Notes under the pieces: model-generated
Told to the model about the DNA's origin: nothing
Database searches by the model: none
The model's input: the letters and a program-made list of their open reading frames with translations, nothing else
In this document: positions 11,991 to 25,350 of the stretch, piece after piece
Position numbering within the stretch: the stretch's first letter is position 1
Layout of the letters: each line of letters begins with the position of its first letter
Translations under genes and position numbers: made by a program
Origin: Trachelipus rathkii
Lineage: Eukaryota; Arthropoda; Malacostraca; Isopoda; Trachelipodidae
Reading direction: 5' to 3'
Assembly (NCBI GenBank): GCA_015478945.1
Contig: JABUQX010099082.1
Location: forward strand, 1 to 37,668
DNA length: 37,668 bases

Positions 11991-12333
11991 TATTAAGATA
12001 TAAAGACATTAATGAATATAGAGTACTGTGAATTGTGTCTTTAGATTGCAGTGACCATAACTTAGTTATTAATGCATGTGGATGGTTTGGGTATCAAATA
12101 TATATCATTAGTTTTGACTAAGCCAAATTGGCTAAGCATGTGGATGGTTTGGGTATCATATATATATCATTAGTTTTGACTAAGGCAAATTGGTGGATTT
12201 GTAGTTACAGTAATTTGACAAGCCCTAGGGTGCTTTGTGGATTTGCATGAGCATGTTTGGTTAGTGGGTTGACTGGGACAGTCTCGAAAGGCCCATGTGG
12301 CTTTATACTGTCTCTATATTCTTAATGTCTTAA
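11991..12333 (+). other. LINE-A 3' UTR with 62-bp tandem duplication and octamer tail
   Basis: The 3' UTR contains a direct duplication of about 62 bp (CATGTGGATGGTTTGGGTAT... at about 12075 and 12137). The element ends with two TTAATGTC octamers (about 12318-12333). Short octamer repeats at the 3' terminus are characteristic of CR1-type LINEs, which lack poly(A). Confidence 0.75.
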
Positions 12334-13566
12334 TGTCTAACAACCTCCTGTGGTAAACCATTCCAAAGTTTAACAACCCTTTTGCTGAAAGAATGCTTTC
12401 TTATATCAAGATGGCATGCTTTCTTCTTAATTTTCTTATTATGCCCCCTGGTCTCCCATCCATGCTCTATTATGAAGAATTTATTGGTCTCCATATTATC
12501 AATAGATGTAAAAATTTTGTAGACTTGTATCATGTCCCCTCTGAGAAATCGCCTTTCTACAGAAAACATTCCTAACCCCTTCAGCCTCTCCTCATAGCTC
12601 TTACCCTCAAACCCAGAAATCATCCTTGTTGCTCTATGTTGCACTCTCTCTAGCATATCTAAGTCTTTCTTTAAATAAGGGGCCCAAACTTGTGCACAAT
12701 ACTCTATTATTGGCCTAACATAGCTATTATACAGTTTACTTATTACTTCCTCTTGTAAGCAACATTGCGATTTATTATGCCCAGCATCTTATTAGCTTTA
12801 TTCCTTGCTTCCAAACACTGATTAGCTACTTTCAAATTACTGCTTATAATCACACCTAAATCTTTTTCTTGGTCCACAGACTCAAGCCAATCCCAATTCA
12901 TATTGTAGTTAAAACTTTTATTTTGAGTAACCTAGGTGAAGAACCTTACACTTTTACTATTAAAATTCATTTGCCACTTATTTGCCCACCCAAGAAATTT
13001 ATCAAGATCATTTTGAATCTTTATACATCCTTCACTATTTCTAACTGAAGTAGCCACTTTGGTATCATCTGCAAACTTAGAAACCTTGCATTTAAGTCCC
13101 TGGTCTAAATCATTTATATATGAGGAACAATAGTGGCCCCAGCAATGAACCCTGTGGGACACCACTCTTTACTATTTCCCATGATGACTTAGTGCCATTT
13201 AGTTGTACACACTGTTTTCTATTCCACAACCACTCTTTAATCCTTTAATCCAACCATGTACCACTCCACCTATACCACATTGCAATAAGTTTATCAGCCT
13301 TATGTGGGGAACCTTATCAAAAGCTTTGCTAAAAGTCTAAATATATAATATCCAACTGGATCTCCTGGGTCAATGCAGTCAGTAATGTATTCATAAATTC
13401 TAAAAGGTTTGTCTGACATGACCTACCCTTTCTGAAACTGTGCTGGGAGTCATACAATACCTTGTTATCTTCTAAATATTTCTCTATGACCTTTCAGTAA
13501 CTTTCAGAACCTATACAACCAGAGATGTTAAGCTAACTGGCCTATAATTTCCCAAATCTTCCTTAC
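12334..13566 (-). mobile_element. LINE-A piece A7, RT to ORF2 C-terminus
   Basis: Minus-strand fragment from the RT (NYRPVSL, about 13545) down to the ORF2 C-terminus at PQEVV (about 12345). It contains VPQGS-type sequence around 13150, FADDTKVATS at about 13060, LGWANKWQMNFNSK at about 12970, the ACHLDIRKHSFSKRVVKLWN segment at about 12400 and the uninterrupted piece missing from A5/A6 (12734-12849). Frame breaks occur throughout. The left edge abuts the 3' tail of A6. The right edge ends in a short imperfect hairpin (CTTCCTTACTTCGGAAGGAA, about 13559-13578) before A8. Confidence 0.88.
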
Positions 13567-13660
13567 TTCGGAAGGAACTAAGTTTTCCCACATAAGGCTT
13601 TTATAGAAGTTATTGCAATCTGGTATAGGTAGAGTGGTAAATTGTTGGATTAAAGAGTGA

Positions 13661-14276
<616 letters not shown>

Positions 14277-14371
14277 AGGTTCTTCACCTAGGTTACTCAA
14301 ATAAAAGCTTTAACTATACAATATGAATGAGGATTGGTTAAGGTCTGTGGACCAAGAAAAAGATTTAGGTG

Positions 14372-14565
14372 GGTATTATTTTATATTTGAATCAGTGCAT
14401 ATTTTCAGAAAAAATGTTCTAAGTTCAAAAATATTTCTAAGTTCAAAAAAGTTAAGTTAAGTTTTTTAAAAAAATTGTTTAGTGGCAAGCTTCTGGCATA
14501 ATTCCAGGCTTTGCCACTAAGTTTCTTAAAAAACAACTTTTCTGATTCAAATCTAGATATTTACC
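14372..14565. mobile_element. MITE-G copy 1 (194 bp, TSD TTTAGGTG)
   Basis: The insertion in LINE-A is bounded by exact 8-bp repeats TTTAGGTG at 14364-14371 and 14566-14573. The ends are GGTATTAT... and ...ATTTACC, with a subterminal inverted pair around ATTTGAATCAG. The core has a hairpin with arms TTTAGTGGCAA and TTTGCCACTAA. A related 249-bp copy is at 20842-21090. The 8-bp TSD suggests hAT-type mobilisation. There is no coding sequence. Confidence 0.88.
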
Positions 14566-15069
14566 TTTAGGTGTGATTATAAACAGTAATCTGAAAGTAG
14601 GTAATCAGTGTTTGAAAGCAAGGAATAAAGCTCATTAGATCCTAGGAATAATAAATTGCAATGTTGTTTACAAGAACAAGGAAGTTATAAGTAAACTGTA
14701 TAATAGCTATGTTAGGCCAGTATTAGAATATTGTGCACAAGTTTTGGCCCCTTAATTAAGGAAAGACAAATGCTACAGAAAGTGCAGTATAGAGCAACAG
14801 GGATGATTTCTGGAGAAGCAGGGTAAGAGCTATGAGAGGAAGGTTGAAGGAGTTAAATGTTTCTGTAGAAGACGATTTCTCAGAGGGGACATGATACAAG
14901 TCAACAAAATATTTACATCTACTTATAATACACAGACCAATAAATTCTTCATAGTAGACTACAGATGGGAGACCAGGGGGCATAGTAAAAAAATTAGAAG
15001 GCATGCCATCTTCATATAAGAAAGCATTCATTCAGCAATAGGGATGCTAATTTTTTAAGATGGTTTGCC

Positions 15070-16388
15070 TAGGGTTAGGGGAGAAAAAAAAACGTTTTTT
15101 CAAATCATGTTTTTCATGAAAACTTTTTCAAATCGTGTTTTCATGAAAAAACATTGTTTCGTTTTTTCAGTTTTCAATAAATATATTTTTAAAAATATAA
15201 AGAGGCTAATATGATATTTCCCTTGAGTATTTTCATTTTTCAAATATAAAGATACTTGAAATTAAGCAAATATTCCATTATGATTTATAAAATAGCAGAA
15301 CTACCTTTCTTATATTTTATCAATTGTTTTCATTACAATTTACAGTAGGTTGTAGCCTGCAAACTGCTGTTTGTAGGCTTCTTCTTACTAATTTAACTAT
15401 ATGTATTTTACATTTGTATCATATAATCATATTTATAATTTACTTTTAAATATTAATGTATATTATATTTATATAGAATGAGTCTGAATGACAAAATTCA
15501 AAAGTGACTTGCAAATGAAATAATAAAAATATTGAAATTAAAATTATACCAAGATTGTAAATGAAGGATGAGTGAATGACTAAATTAAATATTTGGCTTT
15601 GGAATATCAACTTTTGATTCACTAATCACTAGTCCCCACTCCCCAGACCCCAGTCACTACTGAGCACTGACTACTGTGCTGTGACTACTGTCAAGCTCAT
15701 TATCACTGGGCTCATCAGCGTGATCAGCCACATTTAATTTTGATATGACTGATAAGTCTGATATCTCAGTCGTGTGAGAATGACAGTGGTGAAGGAGCAG
15801 GGACAGTAACAGGACTCTTAAGCTTAGCTGCCTTAGCATAATCATCTCTCTCAGTTGGCAAATTTTCAGAATTTCCTAGTTCTAGATTATGAGCAATAAA
15901 TACTAGTTTTGCAATGTCTACACAACAAAAGTTATATTTCATGCGAGGGCCTTTGCTACCTTTTATTTCCTTAAAAAGTACAGTCACGACTTTTTGCATG
16001 TGGCATTTCTAAATTCTGATTAAATAATTATGATAAAAATGTTACTGAAAGCTGAAACAGAGTAAGAAAACATTAATGAAGCCACAAACAAAATATTATG
16101 AATATCAAAATTCAGAATATAAAATAAAAATATGGAAAACCCATAAAAATTTTGAACACAAACTCAAGGGCTTCCACCTTGTTGGAAATTGGAACCAAAA
16201 AATGTCCAAATTAGAGCATATTTGCTAAAATTTATAATATAATTGTTCAAACATGTAAATTCCACAACTTATTGAAAAAAATGAAAAAAACAAATTTTTA
16301 CTTGTTTTTTTCAGGCTGTGTTTTTTTCATGAAAAAAACCGTTTTTTCGGAAAAAAACAAGCTTGTTTTTTTCCTTTCCCAACCCTAG
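15070..16388. mobile_element. TIR element (TAGGGTT ends) in LINE-A, probably hAT-type
   Basis: The ends are TAGGGTTAGGGG... and ...CCCAACCCTAG. Each is followed inward by A/T-rich palindromic sequence with ATGAAAAA or TTTTTCAT blocks, giving about 100 bp of imperfect inverted repeat. LINE-A breaks off at GGTTTGCC on the left and resumes with CATTTACC on the right, consistent with a decayed 8-bp duplication. Inside, minus-strand frames at 15657-15999 (for example KYNFCCVDIAKLVFIAHNLE) might be a coding remnant, but I recognise no family in them. Confidence 0.72.
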
Positions 16389-16446
16389 ACCATTTACCAC
16401 AAGAGGTTGTTGAGTATGACTCGATTATAATAATTAAGAAAGGATT

Positions 16447-16614
<168 letters not shown>

Positions 16615-17459
16615 ATAGCTTGGGTATCATATAGGCTAGTATATTTTGACTAAGCCAAATTGGCAGGTATTTTTACAGTAGTTATTAAGATTAAACTGCA
16701 TGTTATTACTATAAAGTTATTAAAGCTTGTAGTGTGGTTATAATGTACTTTAGCTATAGATTTTTGGGTAATAGTAGGCTAGTGCAGAGTGGGTGTGAAC
16801 CCTGATTTTTATAAAAATCACAGAATATACTCTAAAAAAATAATAATGAAGAATAATGAAAACGAAAATCATCGCTCTCTTTAGGAAAAAAAAGTTATAG
16901 CCTCTCAAAGTTGTTAAAATTCCCATAGACTTTTCATATTTGATCTATCAGGGTTAGGTCTCATATCAGGCCCTCTAGTTCAGGATATGATAAGTTTTGT
17001 TAGGTATACACAGAAAAAATCTATGTAGCTATTAGGGATGTACCGATACCAGAAAAGAGGCCAATACTGATACTCTATTTTTTAAGGTGCTGATACCGAT
17101 ACTGATACTTTAATTAATATAATAAATACACAGTAATAAGATAGAACATTTGTGTACTGCTAGGCAACTCAGGATTTCATTCCCTGTACAACCAATACTT
17201 AGTCATTTATTTCATATTTGGTTGTGCCTAAGTATATTTATTTTATAAATTAAAATAGTATCGCTTTTGTTTTAGCATGATTACAATTTACAAGAAGATT
17301 CTTTAACTTGCTATAATATAAAGAATAAAAATAATGAAAGAAGAGACCTCAATTAATCAGCTGAAAAGACAAAATAAAAAAATGCTATTACTCAAACATG
17401 ACAATAATAATATACTCCCTTCCAGAAGATAAGATAGATCATCATTCAACATTTCCAAT

Positions 17460-18010
17460 TCAAAAATTCTCAAATTGTGATGCCAAAACATTAAAGCTTT
17501 CACTGAGTGTCTGAGCCTGTTTCCTTTTAGGTGTTACAGCACCCACCTACTACACTAAAGATCTTTCTACTTTCGACCAGGGAGGCTGATAATTATTTGC
17601 CTGCAAGCACAATATGAGAGCCAGAGCATTTGTTGTACCGGAGTCTTAGAAAGTTCTCTTCTCTTGGGGCAGCATCTCCATGTTTTAAGTAGAGCCTCAT
17701 CCTCTTTCACAGTTGCAAATTCCCAGTATCTTTGCTCCTTGATGACTGTCTCAGTTTATTCGAAAAGGTTCCTTGGCGTGATTTCTTTGATTGTGAATGA
17801 GATGTCAATGCAATTTCGGCCATGAATTTATCAAAGTCCAACATAACCAAATTCTCTTCATCTTCAGTAGGTTTATTTGCTGAAAAGTCACCATCGTCAC
17901 TATCAGTGCTGCTGCCGGGGGTTGCTGATAAGGCAGCTTCCACTTCTGCTAATCTTCTTTTTTTGTCACGAGAGCAAGTTCCTCGGTTAAGCTATTTAAA
18001 TGCATTCTAG
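17460..18010 (-). pseudogene. hAT-2 transposase, C-terminal half
   Basis: On the minus strand, from 17990 down, KKRRLAEVEAALSATPGSS begins an acidic linker (DSDDGDFSANKPTEDEENLV) followed by MLDFDKFMAEIALTSHSQS. After frame breaks, KEDEALLKTW (about 17690) precedes LSASLVESRKIFSVVGG (about 17550), with a stop inside. The end reads RLRHSVKALMFWHHNLRIF (about 17480). This order (linker, W-containing helix, VES..FS..GG, ALMF.H.NL) is the hAT dimerisation region. The start is missing because upstream sequence has been replaced by LINE-B. Confidence 0.78.
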
Positions 18011-18161
18011 AAGTGGTTCACCCCCGAAGATGCCATTCTTGAGGGGTTTCAGCTAGCTTAATGATTTCCTTATTAAAACCTTTTATTTTTTTCATTTTTT
18101 TTTACAGTTGTCACCGCCCCTCACGGGCAGAACCCTATTCAAGGAGAGGGTGTTGAATGCC

Positions 18162-19977
18162 TCAAAAATTCACATAATGCAAATTACGCAGATGAGCATA
18201 GACGCAGGCTTTAAAGTGAGGGAGATTAAATTCAGTAGGAAACACAGAAGAAGGAAGAGAATTCCACAGAACAGAGGTGACAGGAAAGTAAGCACCGCAG
18301 CGAACTGGTCTGGAGTTACTAATATTAACAGAAAACTCATGTGCCGACACAGCACCCCTTGTGCTACGAGGGCGTCATAAAGCTGGTGGTACGCGAGTGG
18401 AAAGTTCCCTCGAGCACTTGCCGCTATGGTACCTATGGAAAAGAGATAAAGCACCAGCATTGCGCCGCAAAGCTAGAGGGTCAAGTGAGCTAGAAAGTAC
18501 AGAACAATTTATAAGCCTTTTGGCCTTTGACTCGACCCTATCCAAAAGCCGGGTGAAACCAAGACCCAGATGAGGCAGTACTCCACATAAAAGGGGCGGA
18601 TGAGACCCTTAGTATAGCTGGAGTAACTGAGAAAGGAAAAAAGTCTCGCAGTCTAAACAGAACTCCCAGTTTATTTGATGCTGCCCTAGCAACCGTTGTG
18701 ATGTGAGGTTTCCAAGAAATTTTTTTGTTTATGCTAAGGCCAAGGATGTTTATATTGTCAACAGGAGAGAAGTGAGAACCGTCAAAAGAGAGAGGAAAGT
18801 TAGGTGTCTTAGAGAGGGAGATTTGTAGAGGTCGGGTTTTTAAAGAACTAAATTTCACAAGGTTGAGACCGACCCAACCCGGAAATTCTATCCAGATCAG
18901 CAAGAATAGAATCAGAAAGATTAAGACGAGAGACAATTCTAGAAGTAAAAGAGGCAAAATTGAAATGAGTTGAAGAATGAAGATTCGAGTCATCAACATA
19001 TGAGTGGATAGAGTTAGATTTGCAGGTGAGAAGATTATTAATGAAAAGGAATAAAAAGTAAGAGATAATACAGAACCTTGAGGAACACCACTATTGACAG
19101 AAAAAGTAGTAGTAGTTGCCCCATCAACAACAGCCGATATTAAGCTTTTTGAAAGAAAGAAACTATCTGGGCGAAGAAATAAGTAAAGTGATAGAGAGAG
19201 CGAGGAGGGAGCTTGGAGAGCAGTGACGCGTGCCATACCGGTCAAATGCTTCTTAGATATGTCAAGCACTACCACACAAGACTCCCCGTAGTTCCTAAGA
19301 GCGAAAAACCATAAATCTGTCGTTTCAGCGTTCAGATCATGGTTGGGTGTTTAACCGTTTTCGCATTTATCGTGAAACGCTTTCGCGTTTTTCGTGCGCC
19401 GCTTCAATCACCAGTAGTCCCAGAGTGCGGCGCATCAAGCGATCAGAAAAAAATAAATAAGATTCAGATGGTCCTAAGCGAGGAGTTGAGAAGGGTATTC
19501 AAAGATGTTGATGGAAGACAAGTTAGAGCAATAGAACGTGATAGTTAGAAGGAACAGAGCAGCTTCCTTTTTTGAATAGGTTGGACATAGCAGCTTTTAA
19601 CGCAGAGAGAAAGTATTAGTATTGAGACAGAGAGAATATAGTTGAGCGAGGAGCCGAAGCAAGGGAAGCACCTCCCTCAAAACTCGTTGAGGAATGCCAT
19701 CCGGGCCACCACTTCTAACGTTCTTAGTTTCAGGCCCAGCCATCCCGAGAAGTAAATGTGTTGCAAAGGCGGGTAAAGGCATAGGACACCTGAGAGGAGA
19801 AGGAGGAGGAAGAGGAATGACAGAATCGTCCAGGGTTGAGTTAGAGAAAATAGGAGGCCGAAGAGGCTTTTCAGTTGGAATATTAGCAACAGAACCATCA
19901 GGTCGAATAAGGGGAGGAAAGGATGATTTACAGGAAATTGGTAGAATCTTTTTGGCAAGAGGCCAAGAAAATTGCAA
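18162..19977 (-). pseudogene. LINE-B reverse transcriptase and C-terminal region
   Basis: From high to low coordinate: SGGPDGIPQRVLREVLPLL (about 19710) followed by LYSLCLNTNTFS, an RT finger segment. Then YGESCVVVLDISKKHL (about 19270; usually LDISKAFD). Then LISAVVDG, SVNSGVPQGSVLS (about 19090), NILGLSINKKISWKPHITTV (about 18740) and the post-RT LGVLFRLRDFF. The C-terminus has TSVLWNSLPSSVFPTEFNLP and FKACVYAHLR (about 18190). The catalytic YADD is not readable (HMLMT in the frame that would carry it). Segment 19340-19600 does not read as RT and may hold a small insertion. Confidence 0.85.
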
Positions 19978-20306
19978 TCGTAGGAGAACCGAGGAGGGTC
20001 AAGCGCATTTCGTTTAATGAAAGTTAAAGCTTTGCTCGTCGAAAATTACTTACCTGCAACGATTTCTAGCTGAATGAAAAATTAGCGAGAGTGATAGGAG
20101 CGAATTTTTCCACCGATGCGCACTGTCTTTAGCCTGAATGGCCAGAGAACAAGCGCTGATCAAACCATGGATTTTGAGGAGAAAAGATTTAGTTGAAGGA
20201 GGAATGAACCTGCTCACTCCCATCAACGAATACAGCTCCACTTTATCAGGCCCAGAAGCTGGGCGTCTTCAGAGTCAAAGGTCTCAGTCCCATAGTTAGC
20301 ATGACT

Positions 20307-21290
20307 TCAGCCCTTAAGGATCCCCAGTAGGCCGATCAAGGTGTAGAAAAACGCATAGGGCAGGATGGGAGCTGTTGGAGAGAAAATATTAACATTAAGA
20401 AATATAAGGTTGTGGTCAGATTTACCAATAGGAGCGAAGGTGGTATATTTATATAGAGAAGGACTAGTGGTGAAAAATAGGTCAAGTGTGTTCAAGAATT
20501 GGTTGGGACGATCCAGAATGTGTGTAGGTTCTTTAATTAGTTGCTCCAGATAGTTGAGAATACTGAATAGGTTGACGCTTACCCACCTAAATCCGTATGA
20601 GAGGAACCCATCCATTCAGTGTTGTGTACATTGAACTCCCCTAAATAGAGGACTCAGTATTTGGATGAGAAGATATAACAGTTTCGTGAAAAGTAGTAAG
20701 GTAATCAAAAAAGGCATGAAAATCTATTTTGTTAGGAGAACAGTAGCAGAAGCACAAGATTATTGTAGTAGAAGGAAGAAAAATTTTAAGTCACAGAACA
20801 TCGAAGTTAGGAGATTTGAGATTCTTGAAACGCGTTATAGGGGTATTATAGCAGTTTCAAATCACCTTTCAAATCACCGAAAATTTTCTAAGTTCAAAAA
20901 AATTTCTAAGTTCAGAAAAGTTAAGTTAAGTTAAGTTTTTTAAGAAAAATTGTTTAGTGGTAAAGAACTGCGGCATGATTTCCAGACTTGCTACTAAAAA
21001 TTTTCTTAAAGCTTATCTTAACAACTTTCAGGCTCAGCCACGAACAGAAAATTTCAGTGATTAAGGTGATTTAAAAGTGCAATTTTCCCTGTTATAGGAG
21101 TGTTTATGTTTACATATGCACATAATCCATCCTTCAGGTGGAAATTATAAAATAAATTCTAGTTGGATATATTAAACGAGTTAGAGAATGAAGTTACTTA
21201 GCCATCTGGGTCTCCAGAAAGAACAAAAAAACATTGGGGTTAGAGTTAGAAAGATTGGTATTCCACGGATGCAAGTGCAAGCCACTGAGT
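20307..21290 (-). pseudogene. LINE-B AP endonuclease domain, split by MITE-G
   Basis: Starting near 21290, in shifted frames: LSNSNPNVFLF next to LETQ (the catalytic-Glu segment), then a YNFHLKDGLCAYVN-like stretch. The MITE lies at 20842-21090. After it come LKSPNFDVL, PSTTIILCFCYCSPNK, LGEFNVHNTEWMGSSHTDLG (about 20610, the GDFN motif) and EQLIKEPTHILDRPNQFLN with LDLFFTTSPSLYKYT. The domain ends with PIGKSDHNLI (catalytic SDH, about 20430). Multiple frameshifts are present. Confidence 0.8.
20842..21090. mobile_element. MITE-G copy 2 (249 bp, TSD GTTATAGG)
   Basis: The exact 8-bp repeats GTTATAGG lie at 20834-20841 and 21091-21098. The element contains the same core as copy 1 (AAGTTAAGTTAAGTTTTTTAA, then a TTTAGTGG hairpin side). 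Its imperfect inverted arms contain AAATCACC near 20860 and GGTGATTT near 21065. LINE-B endonuclease sequence continues on both sides. Confidence 0.85.
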
Positions 21291-21711
21291 GTTAGACAAA
21301 GTTAATAGAAAGCCGCGGCTGTTTTCAAATCTACTACATCATATACTTTTTAAATGTTAACGAAAAACGGACAGAAACAAACAGATAAGAAACCAAAAGG
21401 CTGAGGAAAAAGGTATTTTATGCGTAGAGCTAAATTTAAAACCTGAAATTTAAAAAGCTAAAACCCTATTTACAGTAAATATCTAAAATATGAATAATCC
21501 AGAAAGTTTAAAAATACTCACGCACTCACACGCTCTCACGAAATTGCGAACAACTAAAAAACTGGAAGCTAAATCTATATAAATTATAATAATGGCTATC
21601 CAAATAGGTAAATGTTACGCTAAAAACCAAGTTGAAGAAACTGTAAAAATCTAAGTTAAAAAGAAGTTGAGGAAAAAATCATAACCCTAGTCTAGCTATA
21701 TATATATATAT

Positions 21712-23362
<1,651 letters not shown>

Positions 23363-24234
23363 CGGAATATAATTCTGTGTGTGTATAAATCAATCGAAAC
23401 TAGATTAATTATTGAATCTAAAAATTTCTCATAATTTTTCATCCAAAAAGTAAGAAGTATCGGCCAAGTATCAGCCATATTAACCAATACCGATATCCAG
23501 AAAAATGGCCGATACTGCCGATACTATCGGTACATCCCTAGTAGCTATATTTAACAAATCTTATCAAAACCTGAAATAGGATGGCTATAAAATGAACACA
23601 AGGCCAACTAATTTTTTTTATAAGGAAACCTATAGGAAAATTTTAAACTTTGAGAGGCTAACTTTTTTTCCTACAGACTTAAATCATTGTTTTTTTTAGG
23701 CTTCATTACTATTTTTTTAGAGTATATTCTGTAGTTTAAAAAATAAATAAATAAAACTTTCATAAGAAAATCCTATAGGATTTTTAACAACTTTGAGAAG
23801 CTGTAACTTTTTTTTCTAAAGAGCGATAATTTTCATTATTCTGCATTATTATTTTTTTAAAGTATATCCTATGATTTTTATAAAAATTGGGGGTGACTCC
23901 CCTCTGCACTACTATTACCATTTTTTCTTTCAGTTGTTAACTTTGTGTATACTATGTAAGTAATTGACAAGCCTTAGGGTACTTTGTAGATTTTTATGAG
24001 CATGTTTGGTGATTGGTTCTAATAAGCTGACTGGGACAGTCTTGATAGACCCATGTGACTTCTTACTGTCTTTATATTTCTAATATTCTAAAAGGGTAGA
24101 AATAAAATGAGAGTTCAGAGAACAACAAAAATACCAAGTGTTCCACCTTAGCTAAGAAATTGATATTTTTTTTGGTAATAGTTCGGTTTGAGGTAATGTT
24201 ATCATATATCGATTGTTTTTTCCGATAGTCGATT

Positions 24235-24290
24235 CTTACGTGTTCGAACAAACCATATTTTTAAAAATATGGTTTGTTCGAACACGTAAG
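24235..24290. repeat. Perfect 56-bp palindrome
   Basis: CTTACGTGTTCGAACAAACC at 24235 is mirrored by GGTTTGTTCGAACACGTAAG ending at 24290. Each arm is 28 nt with no spacer and no mismatch. It lies just inside the left end of the GGTAAT-ended element and could form a cruciform. The right end has no equivalent palindrome. Confidence 0.97.
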
Positions 24291-24424
24291 ATTGACACTG
24301 GTTTCGGCAAAATTTCCATTAAATAATTTTTCAAAAATGAAATATTTGTTTATATAGTTACATATATATTAATTTGAATGTGTTATTTAAAATAAAAATT
24401 ATGAAAAATTGAATAAAATTCAAC

Positions 24425-24426
<2 letters not shown>

Positions 24427-24476
<50 letters not shown>

Positions 24477-24568
24477 TTCCATATATATATATATATATAT
24501 ATATACTCATATATATATATATATACCCATAGCATATATATATATATATATCACAGCCCAGTAGGGAG

Positions 24569-24605
<37 letters not shown>

Positions 24606-24612
24606 TATCTCT

Positions 24613-24660
<48 letters not shown>
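24427..24660. repeat. Interrupted (TA)n arrays
   Basis: TA arrays are broken by short inserts at about 24473-24482, 24507-24511, 24525-24535, 24551-24571 and 24605-24617. The insert at 24551 (TCACAGCCCAGTAGGGAGAT) resembles the terminus of the GC-rich palindrome that follows. Confidence 0.9.
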
Positions 24661-24664
<4 letters not shown>

Positions 24665-25089
24665 CGGCCCATTAGGGGCTCGAGCACGGGGAACAGAGGG
24701 GGACGTTTTCCATACCCCGTAGGCGAGACAACCGCGACACCCAAATACCAAGAGCGGGGGGTTCCGGAGACCCTCCCGGAGGCAGGAAGTAGTCCTACCT
24801 AGCCTGGTTCCCCGGAGGTGAGGAACTGACTCCTTACCATCGGGGTGGTCTACCTTGGGTACCATTAGTTTAAAAAAAAAAGATTTTTTACACTAATGGG
24901 TACTAAGAATGAGACACCCGATGTCAGGAAATCGAGTCTCTCGGCCTTCGAGTGACAGGGTGGGACTGGCTCCTCGGGGAGGGTCTCGGAACCCGGCTCT
25001 TTGGTGACTTTAGGCCGCCAGTCCACCCCTCCACGGGAGCCGTAACGTCCCCATCTGTTCCGTCGCTCAGCCACCTAATGAACCGTGAT
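24661..25089. repeat. 429-bp GC-rich imperfect palindrome (foldback) between TA arrays
   Basis: The left arm begins ATCACGGCCCATTAGG and the reverse complement of the right arm begins ATCACGGTTCATTAGG. Later matches include GGGGACGTT, GAGACCCTCCC and the central pair ACCATTAGT / ACTAATGGGT around an A10-T6 core at about 24873-24890. The arms are about 205-210 bp and diverged. GC content is far above the surrounding sequence. Open frames in it are by-products of base composition. It may be a foldback transposon or MITE. The flanks are TA repeats, so a TSD cannot be judged. Confidence 0.8.
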
Positions 25090-25096
25090 CTGCTAA

Positions 25097-25155
25097 CTAT
25101 ATATATATATATATATATATATCCTCTTATTCGATTATATAGAAAACATCAATAT

Positions 25156-25225
<70 letters not shown>
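25097..25225. repeat. (TA)n arrays
   Basis: Two arrays, 25097-25122 and 25152-25225, flank a 30-bp segment, immediately right of the GC-rich palindrome. The following segment (25226-25350) contains AAATCACGGCCCTATAG near 25313, a further copy of the palindrome's end motif. Confidence 0.93.
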
Positions 25226-25226
<1 letters not shown>

Positions 25227-25350
25227 CCCCGCGCGAGTGTGGACCACTTTAGATTTATTATGGTCTCCCGACTCTCCCTTAATACTTTTGGAAATTTTTT
25301 TTTTTTGTAAATCACGGCCCTATAGTCAGGCATAAGCACACAAAAAAAAT

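Larger units (their letters stand above)
7712..12333. mobile_element. LINE-A pieces A5+A6: near full-length copy with 5' inversion (twin-priming structure)
   Basis: 7712-11526 is minus strand and runs from ORF2 codons EKDLGV back to the 5' UTR. 11527-12333 is plus strand and runs from codons YNGYVRPVIEYCAQ to the LINE 3' end. In LINE coordinates the two parts are neighbours: the uninterrupted sequence in A7 (12734-12849) shows that only about 115 bp are missing between them. An inverted 5' part joined by its 5' terminus to a sense 3' part, with a small deletion at the break, is the signature of twin-primed integration. Together they give the most complete LINE-A in the window, about 4.6 kb. 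I could not identify a target-site duplication. Confidence 0.75.
18098..21690 (-). mobile_element. LINE-B copy 1 (second non-LTR family), nested in hAT-2
   Basis: Minus-strand LINE of a different family from LINE-A. The 3' end is GGGGCGGTGACAACTGTAAA with an A-rich tail at about 18098-18110. ORF2 runs from about 21290 down to 18160. Sequence from 21300 to about 21690 is non-coding and may be its 5' UTR, but that edge is uncertain. A MITE interrupts the endonuclease at 20842-21090. A second, plus-strand copy lies at 29735-31885. Confidence 0.82.

Noticed and set aside
18108..20934. Plus-strand open frames (for example 18108-18380, 19694-20017, 20665-20934)
   Set aside because: They are antisense to the LINE-B coding strand, which shows RT and endonuclease motifs on the minus strand.
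24662..25167. Open frames in the GC-rich segment as a host gene
   Set aside because: The segment is an imperfect palindrome, frames occur on both strands by composition, and no protein family is recognisable.
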